From Hysterium pulicare CBS 123377 (taxonomy: Eukaryota > Ascomycota > Dothideomycetes > Hysteriales > Hysteriaceae): a DNA stretch of 64,000 nucleotides. The stretch is from NCBI GenBank assembly GCA_000467715.1, contig AJFK01000780.1:62001-126000 (forward strand), given 5' to 3'. The position numbers were made by a program, and so were the translations under genes. Positions 44,063 through 55,851 of the stretch are shown piece by piece; the stretch's first letter is position 1; each line of letters opens with the position of its first letter. The notes beneath the pieces are model-generated. The model was given only the letters and a program-made list of their open reading frames with translations, did not search any database and was not told the DNA's origin.

Positions 44063-45697
44063 TCACGCAACCTTTTTCTTCCCTATACTCATATCCAAAC
44101 TCCCCACCACCCACACAGCGAAGAAAACCCCGAAAACGCCCAAAGTAATGACGATGGGTTTCCGGAACCCAGCCGTCCAGGGATAGTCGTATGTGACGAT
44201 GAGATCGCGATCGCGCCACTCGTCGACGAGATTGATGGCCGTGAGCTTGAGGGTTGTGCGGCCGAGGGTGTCCATGAAGGTTTTGTGGGAGGTGGTGGAG
44301 GAGGCGGTTAGGGGGACTGAAGTTGAGAATTTGACGTTTCTGTAACGAAATCGATGATTAGTCTAATGCGCATCACATCTCCAAAAAGAGTAGATCATGC
44401 TATGGTGTGTGAGAAGGGGACTTACGTTGCACCCTCTGGTAGAATGACTCTCACTTCAACTCTCGCGTATTCTAGACCTTCGGGCATGCGGGGACCTTCT
44501 AGAAAGGGGACTTTCAAAACGTAGGAATCGCCGGTTTTCAGTTTCCGCAAGTAGTTCTTCAAATCGGCATCCCACCCGATCCTGAAATTATATTTCCACC
44601 CGCCGAACACGGGATAGCGGGGTTTCAGCTCGAGATGGGCTTCGCGCGCCGAGCTGCGGAATCGAGACGTCGAGACGTTGCCGATGTCGTCTGTGAAGTA
44701 GGGGTTCAGAGCGCCAACGTGGAGGGGTACGGGAAGGGCTTTAAGGGCTGAGGTGGGTGGGCTTGCGTATTGGTTCATTTGCCAGTCTTTGCGTGAGAAG
44801 TGATTTGAGAGGGAGGCGGCGCGGTTCTTGAGCCAGTATCGCTCTTCGGTGGCTAGATTGCCGCCCCAGTGCGAGATTTCGATATCGCGCTCGAGGAGCG
44901 TGGCGTGCATTAGAGGTTTGGTGAATTCGTAACGTGCGCTGACCAGCTCCTCTGCGCCTGCTGGGATGTTGTTGAAGGGTCCGTATGTGAAGGTTGACCC
45001 TTGTTTCTGCGGGTCCTCCTTTCCTTCTGCATTTAGTTCTTTGGGGAGGGTGGTGTAGTCGGGTACGTCTGTGGACGGGAATTTGATTTTGGTCTTCTGC
45101 TTCTCTGTGAGGTAGGCTGAAGGTGTGTATGCACTGAAGGTGTATTGCACGTAGGTGCGCTTGTCTGTTTGTTTGATCTCGGCGGGAACGGGCTTGAGGG
45201 CGCTGAGGATAGAGTAGGTGATGCTGAGGGTCTGTTGGGTGGAAGGGGCAAGGGGAGTTGGGAGGTGGATGAGGTAGTATTCGGTGGAACTATGAATCAA
45301 TCAGTCTCGATTAGGGAGTAAGTTCAAGACGTGGAGTGTCCTACCTGTAAGAATCATATTCCACGACCTCGACCTTGAAAGCTCCTTTCTCAGGTGCTTT
45401 CTTGTCTTTTACTTCAAATCCTCCTACTCGTGATATCAAACTAGACTCGAAGGGAAGGTAGTATTCGGATTGTGGTTTCGAATCAATGTTCTCAATTATG
45501 ACATTGATAGTTTCCCGAGGGTACTCCTTATCTAGATTTGTCGTCCGTATCAAATTGGCATTCTTGAAGACTTGTGGTGGTTTAAACGTGCTCGGGAGCA
45601 CTTGTCTCGAGATTAGAGGTTGCGAATGGTTTAATTCGGCGGTGCAGAAGCTCGAGAGAGCTGTCAGGCAGCTCAGAGCGAGGCTAATTGACCTCAT
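44063..45697 (-). CDS. OST1: Oligosaccharyltransferase subunit OST1 (ribophorin I)
   Basis: A 497-residue ER membrane subunit of the oligosaccharyltransferase that moves the finished glycan from dolichol to Asn in nascent chains. Introns are 44340-44426 and 45290-45343. There is a signal peptide at residues 1-20 (MRSISLALSCLTALSSFCTA). The long lumenal part has NANLIRTTNLDKEYPRETIN, EYYLIHLPTPLAPSTQQTL, the family-diagnostic THE-like region FTYGPFNNIPAG, ISHWGGNLATEERYWLKNRA and PRYPVFGGWKYNFRIGWDAD. One membrane segment near the end (IVITLGVFGVFFAVWVV) and a short cytosolic tail GKKKVA with a KKxx-like retrieval signal complete it. It is divergent from the pseudouridine gene with 275 bp between starts. 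It is a functional companion of ALG1 in this window but not adjacent to it. Confidence 0.95.
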
Positions 45698-45972
45698 CTT
45701 GGGTGAAGAATGAAGTGCCCAAGCATAGAGGAATCGGTCCTGCTGGGAAGAGGTCGTGGTGTGGAAATTCGTGAAGGTTTACTTCGGGACTTTGATATCC
45801 TTGTGAGGGCTGATGCGTCGTGTTCACTTCGTTCCGCCCCGCTCGAGCCATGCCAAGACCTCCGCTCCGCTTTCTATGTACGCCCCCAGATCAACATTCA
45901 AGCGTCTCACTTTGTCTGACTCCATATAACTGCCACAATGCTGCCCTAATCTGCAGAACAATACTTCCAAGT

Positions 45973-48613
45973 ATGGCTTCATTTTTCAGAGCCATTAGAG
46001 GGGCCCGGCCGCAATCCCGAAGCTTATCTGCTCAAAGACGATGCGTTAGCACGAATAGTAGCTTCCTCAGAATCTCGGAAGAAGTGCGGGAAGCTCTTCA
46101 TTCTAAGAAGCCCGTGGTCGCTTTAGAGACCACTATATACACGCATGGTATGTCACAGTTTTTGATGGAACAATGTCTTCTAACTAAATCATTACAGGCT
46201 TCCCGTATCCTAATAACGTAGCCCTTGCCTCGCATCTTGAGAGCGTAGTTCGAACCAATGGCGGAGTCCCCGCAACGATAGGGATACTAGAAGGCGTTGC
46301 ACGCGTTGGTATGAGTGCTGAGGAAATAATCCAGCTCACATCTACCGCCGGCCATGAGAACACATTGAAACTCTCCAGGCGAGACTTAGGGTTTGTCTGT
46401 GGGTTGGTAATAACTCCCGATGGAACAAAGCTTATTTTGAATTTAAATGGGACTGACTGAGCTGCTTGTAGAGGTTAGCGGGTAAGAATTATAATGGCGG
46501 GACTACAATTGCGGCAACTATGCTCCTCTCTCACCTGGCAGGTATCAAAGTATTTGGCACTGGTGGTCTTGGTGGTGTACATCAGGGTGCAGAATCTAGC
46601 ATGGACATCTCTGCCGATTTGACCGAGTTAGGACGTACTCCAGTCACTGTCATTAGCAGTGGATGCAAGAGCTTCTTGGACATTCCTCGTACTCTTGAAT
46701 ACTTGGAGACTGAGGGGGTAGGAGTCGGAACCTTTGCGGATGGCAGAAACGGATCTGTTGACTTCCCGGCCTTTTGGTCAAGAGAAAGTGGTATCAGGAG
46801 TTCAATGGTCATTGAAAATGAAATTGAAGCTGCCGCTATTATTCGTATGTCCTCTTATTTCTTCGCCATGGTTGGAGTTTTCACGCCCCTTGGAGCGCTA
46901 GTCTACCATGAGATACTCGCTCACGATCTTATTCCCAGATGCGCAACACTCGTTGAACATATCTTCCGGGTTACACTTCGCAAACCCTTGTCCAGCTGAG
47001 GCGGCTATTCCAAGAGCCGAAATGGATGCGATAATCGAAGAAGCTATCAAGCAAGCCGATGCCTCCGGCGCAACAGGAAATAACAATACACCTTTCATAC
47101 TGAACAAAATCAAGGAATTGAGTGGTGGCAAAAGCATACCTGCGAACAGGGCCCTGATTGAATCAAATGTCAGACGGGCTGCGATTGTGGCTAGAGAGCT
47201 TGCTATTCTGGAATCGAAACAGGATCAAGCCTCCGGGTAGGCAACGTACCTTTGTAGATATCTAGATATGGGTGCTGATTATGGGTATGTAGTCAAATTT
47301 CCTCATACTTCACCCCACCCCTCCAACCTCAATCATCTTCCTCGCCTATCGAAAAGGCGTTTGCAGTGCTCTCTACGGATGGTAGAGAATCACATAGTCA
47401 AAGCCCAACCGAATCCCCGCCCGAGATTGTTGTCGCAGGTGCATTGGCTGTGGACTTTTCCTGTGATTATGCTCCATTGCCCAGCACAGCAGCCGAAAAG
47501 GCGACAGAACCTCAGTTCCATACGTCGAATCCGTCCGTCATAAGCCAATCTTTGGGTGGCGTGGCGCATAATATTGCAAAAGCAGCACACTTCGTAGGAG
47601 CCTCGGTTCGCCTCTGCAGTGCCATTGGGGATGACCTGAGCGGACGAGCAGCTCTATCTCAATTACAATCCGAGGGTATGAGGACTGATTGCATCAAGAT
47701 CCTTCCTCAACCTCACAGGACAGCACAATATGTTGCAGTCAACGACGCTCACAAGAATCTGACGCTCGCTATGGCCGACATGAGCATTCTGGAACACAGC
47801 TCCCCATCAGATATAGCAGACATGTGGCTCCCTTCATTGTCCCAAATGAATCCAAAATGTCTCATCGCGGATGCCAACTGGTCATCGACTACACTCAATG
47901 CTTGGCTCCGGCATGGTAAATCCATCGGCGCCCTCACAGCCTTCGAGCCGGTCTCTACAGCAAAAGCTACACGACTATTCTCCCGCCCCTCTACATCCGA
48001 ACCCACGCCCATCTTCCCTCATCACCTAGTCGATCTGGCAACTCCTAATACCCATGAACTCACCGCACTTCACAATACCGCCTCGCACCTAGATCTCTTC
48101 TCACTCCCATCCTGGTGGCGCGTCATTGACGCCCTCGGTATCCCCTCCTCCGGTCTCCGCGTCGCCCTCTCCATAACCACATCTCCAGAGCTTGTAGACC
48201 AAGGCATACCGCAACAAAGCATACAACTTCTCCCCTTCATTCCCCTCATCTTAACCAAGTTAGGTCCAAAAGGCGTCCTCCTTACCGAATTACTAAAAGC
48301 CGGCGATCCGAGACTTTCTTCTGCAGAAGCTGCACCATATGTGCTTTCCCGATGCGCAAATGATGACGACGAAGTTGGGGGACTGTATGTGCGTCTATTC
48401 CCGCCAGAACAGGTTCTGGGTCCGGGCGAGGTCGTCAGTGTGAATGGGGTTGGGGATACGTTTCTTGGGACTTTGGCTGCTGGATTAGTTAAGGGGAAAA
48501 GAGTTGAGGAGGTTGTGCCGTTGGCGCAGCGGGCGGCGGGGATGAGTTTGAGGAGTATGGAGGCTGTTAGTCCGGGGTTGAAGGCTTTGCGGAGAGAGAT
48601 CGAGTCTCAGTGA
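45973..48613 (+). CDS. Fused pseudouridine-5'-phosphate glycosidase / PfkB pseudouridine kinase
   Basis: A 756-residue bifunctional enzyme. The PsuG half breaks pseudouridine 5'-phosphate into uracil and ribose 5-phosphate; the PfkB half phosphorylates pseudouridine. Introns are 46148-46197, 46407-46471, 46845-46938 and 47237-47397, the last placed by frame (TAG|T acceptor). The N-terminus (MASFFRAIRGARPQSRSLSA) is Arg/Ser-rich without acids, suggesting mitochondrial import. PsuG motifs: VVALETTIYTHGFPYPNN, NGGVPATIGILEGV, NGGTTIAATM, FGTGGLGGVHQGAE and ISSGCKSFLDIPRTLEYLET. The kinase half starts EIVVAGALAVDF, has LGGVAHNIAKAAHFVGA, and ends with the PfkB signature and catalytic Asp, VSVNGVGDTFLGTLAAG. 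Bacteria encode the two as separate genes; the fusion is common in fungi. The functional assignment is firm and location is inferred. Confidence 0.93.
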
Positions 48614-49222
48614 GTCGTGGTCAGTAGAACGTATTTCCCAAATCAGGGTTTTTTGTACGAAAGCTTTGTTGAAAGCTGGTACTCGCGCTTACCCGCTATA
48701 CTGAGCTTTTCACAATGCGTTGTACGCAGCGACCGTAAGAGACCATGTTCAAATCGTGTTTCTACATGGAACAGTGCTCATGCAAGCCAGCTTACATCAA
48801 AGCGTCTATGCAGGCTATTGAGTCAAACTCCAAAGTACTCCTGTTCTATTACACACCTGTAATGATACTCATGATTCGAGACAACAAAAGTGTTCACCAG
48901 CATCCGCTATGCGGCTCTTCGGTCCAAATCGATGTTTTCGTTCCAACACTCCGCGAGGCTGACACAGAATTTACAGCCCCCATTCCTAGCCGCCCACGCA
49001 CCAATCCTTACAATACGAACCCAGCGGTTCAAGAAACCAAACACACGACTAGTTCTTGCGGCATGGGAATTTTATTGAAACTGTATTGGAAACATTTTTG
49101 AATCTCGCTTTTTAACGATATATACTAAGGAATCCTTGCGCTTCGAACGGAAATCCGTATATATCAAGTGGGTCTGTCTTTTTCCCTGGCATTATTTCGC
49201 CTAGCAATTGAATTGATTGACA
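48614..49222. other. Intergenic region upstream of the CaaX-tailed protein gene
   Basis: About 610 bp between two plus-strand genes. The open frames of 60-120 codons at 48.6-49.1 kb have no recognisable product. No clear TATA box; TATATACT at about 49,119 is about 100 bp before the ATG and could serve. Confidence 0.4.
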
Positions 49223-49880
49223 ATGGAACAGTCTTATTACAACACCGATCGCAAGCAATTCTACGTCCACGTCTATAACCGATTCTCCAGCGTAACCGGT
49301 AAGTAATCCTCTTCGCATTACCAGTACCTTTTCCATACGCTATCGACGATCGACGATCGATGCTCACTGCATTCACAGGCGCTCTTTTCTTCGATAATGG
49401 ACAAAGTACCTTCGGCACCGGGGTCGAGGGGACCAAGTATACGGATTTCTTCTATAACCCCGCTGGAGACAACTTTTGGTGTTTGGTGTATTCTACCTCA
49501 AGTATGTATAAGATGGATCGTTTTATTTTAGTATATGCTTGCTGATGCTTTCATGAGTTAGACGTCGAAGAAGTGAGGACGATAGGATCGGGTGGTTTGA
49601 GGAATGATGGAGCGCATTTTGTTCATGCGGATTGGACTACGTCGACCGACCCGGATCAATTCTACCTAGATAGAATAGGACATGATGGTATGCAAACCGA
49701 CTATCTTAGATATTTGATGTTGGGATTGAGTTTTGGGTTGCGGCGATGTTTCTTTGACTGACGATCGATGTAGGCAGGACCCAGCGGTTTTGGATACATC
49801 GTAATGATTGGCCTCAACCGCAACAGGATGCCCAATACTACTCGAGCTCTGATGATTGCTGCTGTTGCGTGGTTATGTGA
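49223..49880 (+). CDS. Small unknown protein ending in a Cys cluster and CaaX box
   Basis: A 143-residue four-exon protein with introns 49299-49378, 49502-49561 and 49688-49773; all sites are canonical and exons sum in frame. It starts MEQSYYNTDRKQFYVHVYN and has no signal peptide. The body is rich in aromatic and Gly residues (GALFFDNGQSTFGTGVEG, DFFYNPAGDNFWCLVYS, GAHFVHADWTTSTDPDQFY), suggesting a small beta-sheet fold. The C-terminus is SSSDDCCCCVVM: CVVM is a textbook farnesylation CaaX box with Met in the last place, and the three Cys before it are likely palmitoylation sites, as in Ras-type anchors. The use of acceptor TAG at 49773 gives this end; a second AG four bases on gives a longer unrelated tail. 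I recognise no family. Confidence 0.65.
49344..49360. repeat. Short CGACGAT direct repeat inside intron 1
   Basis: CGACGAT occurs twice plus a partial third copy in the first intron of the CaaX-tailed protein gene. It is too short to suggest a function. Confidence 0.5.
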
Positions 49881-51662
49881 TCCTATATTGCATGCCTCTC
49901 GACGACGTAGCAATGCCCATCATCAAAAGTCCTCGTTCCCGCAAATGAAGAGCGCATTGAAGTTGAACAACGGACAGCAAATACTCTGCGCCGAGTCCTA
50001 CCCAGATTCGATACAGTCGTGAAGACCTGACGCCATTAGTTGGGATCGACCTCGGAATGGTTCTTCGGCTAAGATCAGACCGGCACGCCACGAAACGACT
50101 CGCAGACATCTGTTCTTGGGAACCAGCTATGGCGGTTATTTGCTGTTCTTAGAAGTAATGATTATGATTGCCTGAGATGTTGGTTCCACACCTCCAGCCA
50201 CTATGCAAGGTTCGATTGTGAAAAGGAGGGAGGAGAACTGAGAGATTGTATACAAAAGAAACCTGGACATCAGGTGTATGATGTACGAAAAGCAAGTTAT
50301 AGGAAATTTTTGAACTTTGTTAGTAGTGATAATCAATTCATGATACATGCGATATGAAATTCGCTCAATCCGGCGTCTAATAACATCCAACAGGCAAAGA
50401 TCGCAAGCTGACGAAGACTTCTATAAGTATAGCCTGGCGCAGGCGCAGTATGCCATTCCAGTACCCTGAACAACCATAGCGATCCATCTTGCATTGATAT
50501 AAATAGTCACCTCCTTTTTCCTTGTAAAGGATTCAGGTATGCTGATACAAACACCAAGGTCGCTGTCTCCGAGCTAGTCATGAGAAGAAATGGCAGTGCA
50601 AGGGATATACAGCCTCTTGAATTTAGGTGGCATAACTAACCAATGAAGCTGCTGGAGCCGTTGAAAGTGTATGCAGCTGAGGTTTGGCAGATTTGGGTTG
50701 AAAGCGCCTATTAGTCAGCGAGGTCAAGAGGACGCAAGAAAAGGTCAACGACCATTTCTGGGTCCCATCGGTGCTCAAGCCACAAATCTTAGTCACGTGT
50801 CTTGGCGGGAACGCCAACTTCCTCACACCTCTATAGCTTAGACATTAGCCACAATCCCCTCTTCCATAACCATTCCTTTGAGAAGGCAAGGTGAGCACGC
50901 ATCAAACCCAAAACACTGAAGCCAGCCAGAGCTTTGAAAACTCGATATTTCTCTTGCATTCGATACATAATCGAACAAATCTTTCCCATCCCTACACAAC
51001 AACAGTTCCAGTCCAACCCATCCCACGCCCTCTTAGGGACTTACACAACCCATCTCCTACATACACCCACTGTACACAGCCCGCAGCCGTCTAAAGAAAG
51101 TAGTGTGTATAAAACCGCGCGGACAAAAAATACCTTGTGTAAAGATCCCCTTCCGAAACGCACGTGTGCTATGCCAAAATGGAAAAGAGAAGAAGAAACA
51201 CCGGGGAAGGGGATATCATCCTTCGAAGCATAGAGCGAAAGCATGAACACGAAAAGAAAAAGGAGGTTACGGGAGGCGAAGAAAAACGCCTTCATGTACA
51301 CCGTTTGCAAAAGTAGCGGGAGATAGATTTCTGGAGGTCAAGGAAAAGATCGTTAGGAGGTTACAGACACCGGGCGCTGTATTCCATCTGTAGCCGTCAA
51401 GTATACCCCCTTTTTTGCAAAGGGTTCCTTTGTACAAATGCCCAAGAACGGCCGTACGTTTCTAAACAATAAAAAACCTGGGAAAGTCCGCCGACGACGA
51501 CTTCGATCGCATCGTTGAAACGGATATACATCTCGTCACTAGTCCAAAAGACATAAATGTTCCATCTCTTACGTTACTGATTTCCGCTCTTTTCGTTCTT
51601 TCCGTTCCTATATCCAGCTTTTAGTACGGAAAACGTCATCAAAGCTAGGGAATGGTGTCCTA
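49881..51662. other. Convergent intergenic region
   Basis: About 1.8 kb between convergent genes. The right portion (51,100-51,660) probably includes the 3' UTR of the MIT-domain gene. Short frames around 50.6-51.3 kb are not supportable as genes. Confidence 0.45.
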
Positions 51663-54600
51663 TCACACCAGCACCCATTCGCTTCCTCTCTTAATGAACT
51701 TATCCAGCATCATAGTGAGGTCCGAAAGAACGAAGCGGCAGATGTAGAAACCGAAGAATTCAGCGGCGTGCCTGGCGCTGAGTTCTAGTCCGACGTGCGT
51801 GGGAGATGAGTGTTTGAGGCCTGGATCCTCGACTTGGCGGGCGATTTGGTCTGTGTGTAGAGAGTAAGCAGGTGATCATGGGTATCATTAGTATCAAGCA
51901 GGCAGCTTACCTAATATTTGAACCGCGTCGAACAGTCTCGCCAAGCTTTCCATGTAGCTCGAGTTAGGACCCTCGAATACCACATTGTAGACATCTCTCT
52001 TTGCAAATCGGATGTTTGGCAGGCTAGTCATCGGTAGTGTCGACATGGTCAATGTATCCTTTGACACCTCGCTTGCGGATCCTTTACCTCCGGCCATACT
52101 GCTGAGTCCTATTGCTGAATTCTTCGAGCGGAGTTTCCGCCATGATGTAAGGTACGATTTGCCCTGCGAAACAGCGCCCTTAGGAGCATGATCTTGTGAT
52201 CCGTGAGAACCTTTCTCGTTCGACCCATCGCCATTAGTCGTACCATTCCCCACCGTGTACGCGTCTTTGAAAAGCGACGAGACGCCGTGAACACCGACTT
52301 CATTGCCTAGCTTCTTTGAAAGTTGAGTTTGGACTCGGTCTAACTCGACTTCTAGCGCTTGCATTTCATCTAGTACAGCGTCGGCGTCAAGCGTGTCTAC
52401 ACCACCAAGCTTCTGCAACGCTGCGGTGAGATAGTCGCAATTGGCAATTTTATCATCGACGTTCTTAAGCTTGACACCTTTCACACGCCACACGTCGCGA
52501 GGGACAAATAGTTTGGTCGAGAGGTAACCACCTCGAGGGTGCGCAATCGTTTGGTAGAAACATCTCATGAGCCAGAAAGGTCGGAGAAGATAAGAGTCCG
52601 GGCAGGGTTCAAGGGGTATAGGAGCGTTTATGGCAAGAGCATTTGGAGATCCCGGGCTATATGGCGAGTGGATATCACTTTCGAATAGATGCATGCCTCC
52701 TGTTGGTAAGCCATCAACATTGAACGTCGGTACACTTGGAGTGGGAACAGTCTGCGCAGCATTGCTTTGTTTTCGAGCTGTGAACGAGAAGGTCGTGCTA
52801 AGAGGTGTGCCAAGAGACCCATCTGATCCATCGGGACTGGACATAGATAACGTTCGCTGTTTCAAGCTCAGTGACGATTTGTTCTTTCTTATCCCTGCTC
52901 CAGGGGGTTTCCCAGGCTGCTTGGGTGATGATGGCACAAGAGTGCTGTCATTAGAAATCGCTTGACTTAGAGCAGGCGTGGCAGGTGAGATCGTGAAAGT
53001 AGTATCGACAGGGCTCGGTATAGGGAGTTGTGGTGAAGGTGCAGTGAGGCCGAAGGGTTGTTGAGCTTGTGAAGCTGGTAGACCAGGCATCTTGAACGCT
53101 GGCTCTAGAATCGTAGAAGCACCATTGAGGGTAGCACTAGCCGACTTGGGGATGGGTGGCAAATCGGGTATAGAATCCTTGTCCGTGGAATAGGAGGGCT
53201 TCTCGGTCTGCGGAGGGGGTGGTACAGGGGGTAGTGATGTTTCGATTTTGAGAGTCTTGGCGTTCTGTCCGGATAACCTCCTGCTCCGGACTCCAGGGCC
53301 TTGGTTCAGGGAAATGCTGGGCGGTCTTGGCAACGAATTGGAAATGTTGACAGATTGTGAAGCTTTTGGCGTGTCAGATATTGCCGGTAAGGCCCCGGTG
53401 GGTGGGGGCACTGGTGGTGGGGAATGAGCTGGAGGCTTTTGCGACAATCTCGGAGGATATACAACTTCCGCGACCGTTGATAATGAAGTACCCCCTGTAG
53501 TTCGGTGGGAGGATACTGAGCTATTGTACGTGCTGCCGGAGAAGCCGCTTGAGTCAGACTGTCGTGGCAGGGCCGACTTCGTTTGGAGGTCAAAATCGAA
53601 TCCATCCAGCATATATTCTCTTGTCATTTCATCCAAGAGACGTTCCTCCTCTTCCGCATCGTCCTGGAAATTGAATTCCGCACTTGCTCTCACATGCGGC
53701 AATGTCTCGTTCCGAAGTTTATCCCTATATCGATACTTCGCCGCAGAAATAGCTTCTTCTCGTTCGGCCTCGCGAACAGCCTCTTTCGCTAATTCAACAT
53801 TTCGAAGTCTATGAGCAATTATGTCGTCTTCTGGCGACATATCTTCATCCTCATAGGGCTCCAATCCGTCGTCGTATGCAGCTTCGACTGCAGCATCCAA
53901 AGCAGCATCAAACTCTGCTTCCGTAGCTCCACTCCCCCTACGAATATGCTTCCGTCTAAGTCCGCGTAGGGAGAGTGAATGTACTGAAGAAGAACATGAG
54001 GATCCGCCAGACTCGTCAATCGTATCTAGCCAGGATATGGATTCGTTACTGTTTCCTCTGGCATGTTTCACCATCGACGGCGGTTTAGGCTGTAAAATGC
54101 TGGGAGGCACGATGGGTTCATCCGGTTGAGTCCGCTTTTCCTGAAAGTTAGGTGAGATCGGTCTCCTAGGAGATAGAGGTGGTGGCATATAACTTCTGTC
54201 CATAGGTGATTCCAATCCAGAATGCTCTAAATTCGGTATTGCTTGTCCTAACCTCCCTGGCGGAGGTTGCAAAAGGAAAGTCGACGAATTCGGCATTGAC
54301 CGCTCTACATCTCGGATTGCCGTTGCTAAGACTGATTCTCTTGCTCCACCAGATTGCCCTAGCCGTAAAGGCAGAGACCTCTGTGGTGGCTCTGGCTCTG
54401 CATTTATAGATCGGTCATTTACTATTCTAGTCATAGTGGCCGTTTGAATTATTGCAGGTTCGTCGTCATCCCTGGGCAAAGCTAATAATATCGACTGTGT
54501 CTCATCCAAAGATTCGTTGCTCATAGGCCGTGCAGGTAAAGTCTTGCCAGCGGCTGATTGGTACCCGGGGTCCAGTCGTCGGAGTTCTTCGATTCGGGTC

Positions 54601-55851
54601 GTGTAAGTTACTCGCTACAAGAGAATGATCATTAGAAAAGCACATGCAGACTGCTATACTAGAGTCACGTACAATTGCATCCAACTTCCGTCTGTCTTCC
54701 TCGCCTGAACTCCGTATCATCACCTGCTGTAAAAGTTTGCACGCATCGCTGTACGCCTCCGTGGCGCCTTCGAAATTTTGCGCATTGTCTAGCAAGACTG
54801 CAGTGTTGGCCTTCTGCAGAGCCCTGGAAAGCATTGTTTTCTTGTCTTTCTCCCTCCGCTCGCGATTGCGCGGAGGGGATCTTGTGCCTCCTTCGTCGAA
54901 TCTACTACCACTGGAATCACTCTGACCTCTCGACCTATTATCGAAATCGTTGTCCTTTGATCCACCTCTTCTTTCGCGGTTGGCAAATTGCGTTGGTTTC
55001 TGAGCTGTATCCCTTGTATTAGCAGTAGAAGGTTGACTTGATGTGGAAGGGCGAGAACTACTATTGCTGGCCTTGTTTCTTGCTTCGGACTCCAGCAAGC
55101 TGATTGGAGGAGAGCCAAGGGGTGACTTTCCCGATTTGCCGCGGGAAGATGGGCGCTGAGAATTTGCTGTGCCACTGCGGGGTTTAGAATTGAAGTAATC
55201 GGTCGAATTATTAGTTGTATATGTACTGGGAGTAAAAATGGCGGCCGTGTCGGGGGTGTTGGTGGCAGAGCTGTTCTGGGAGCTTGGGTCGTATACGGTA
55301 GCGGGCAGAAAAGGTAATGATGGTATTTGCGGAAGAGCCGTCACTGGAGATGAGATATTGTAGGCAGGGGAGCGCGGTCCAGCACGTCGATGTGGACTTG
55401 AAGTCGGCGAGCGTTTTGATTGAGCGGAAATATTTGCAGGAGGAGAGGATTGATGTGCGGCGAAGCCATTGAGGGAGGAAAAGGAGGAGTTGTTGCTGAT
55501 ACTGAGTCGTCTTGAGAAACTGCCCTGGCGTGAGTGACTCTTCTCCTTTGCCGAAGACTTGCTCGAAGCAGTCGACTGCGACCAGCGATTGAGATTCCCA
55601 ATGCCCTCCCTAAGGTTGCCAATGCTCTCTACAGCGACATGGGCGACGCTGGACCTTCGAGTGGAAGAAGGCGGTGTGGGTTTCTTGTGGGGTTTGGAAG
55701 GATCAGGGACCGTGTCCTTCAGCGAGGCCGAGCGTTTGACGGTAACGACGGAAGAGGACGAGACAGAATTGGATCTCGACGACTTGCGGTTGTGGAAGGG
55801 TGCTGAGGGGAGGTCGGATGCCTGAGAAGGTGGTGCCTGGGATTTGTTCAT
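51663..55851 (-). CDS. Large disordered MIT-domain protein
   Basis: A 1356-residue protein from three exons (introns 51851-51910 and 54615-54672, in frame). The first ~330 residues are Ser/Pro/Thr/Asn-rich and basic, with many SP and RxxS sites, so probably disordered and phosphorylated. Residues about 335-410 form an MIT (microtubule interacting and transport) three-helix domain: MLSRALQKANTAVLLDNAQN, FEGATEAYSDACKLLQQVM, VTYTTRIEELRRLDPGYQ. Such domains bind ESCRT-III tails in Vps4-like proteins. A second long disordered part follows, with Pro-rich stretches (PPVPPPTGALP) and an acidic helix (AKEAVREAEREEAISAAKYR). The last ~300 residues are well ordered: SYLLRPFWLMRCFYQTIAHP, NVDDKIANCDYLTAALQKLG, and FYICRFVLSDLTMMLDKFI at the end. 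There is no ATPase domain, so it is not Vps4. Its role in fungi is not known to me. Confidence 0.85.
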
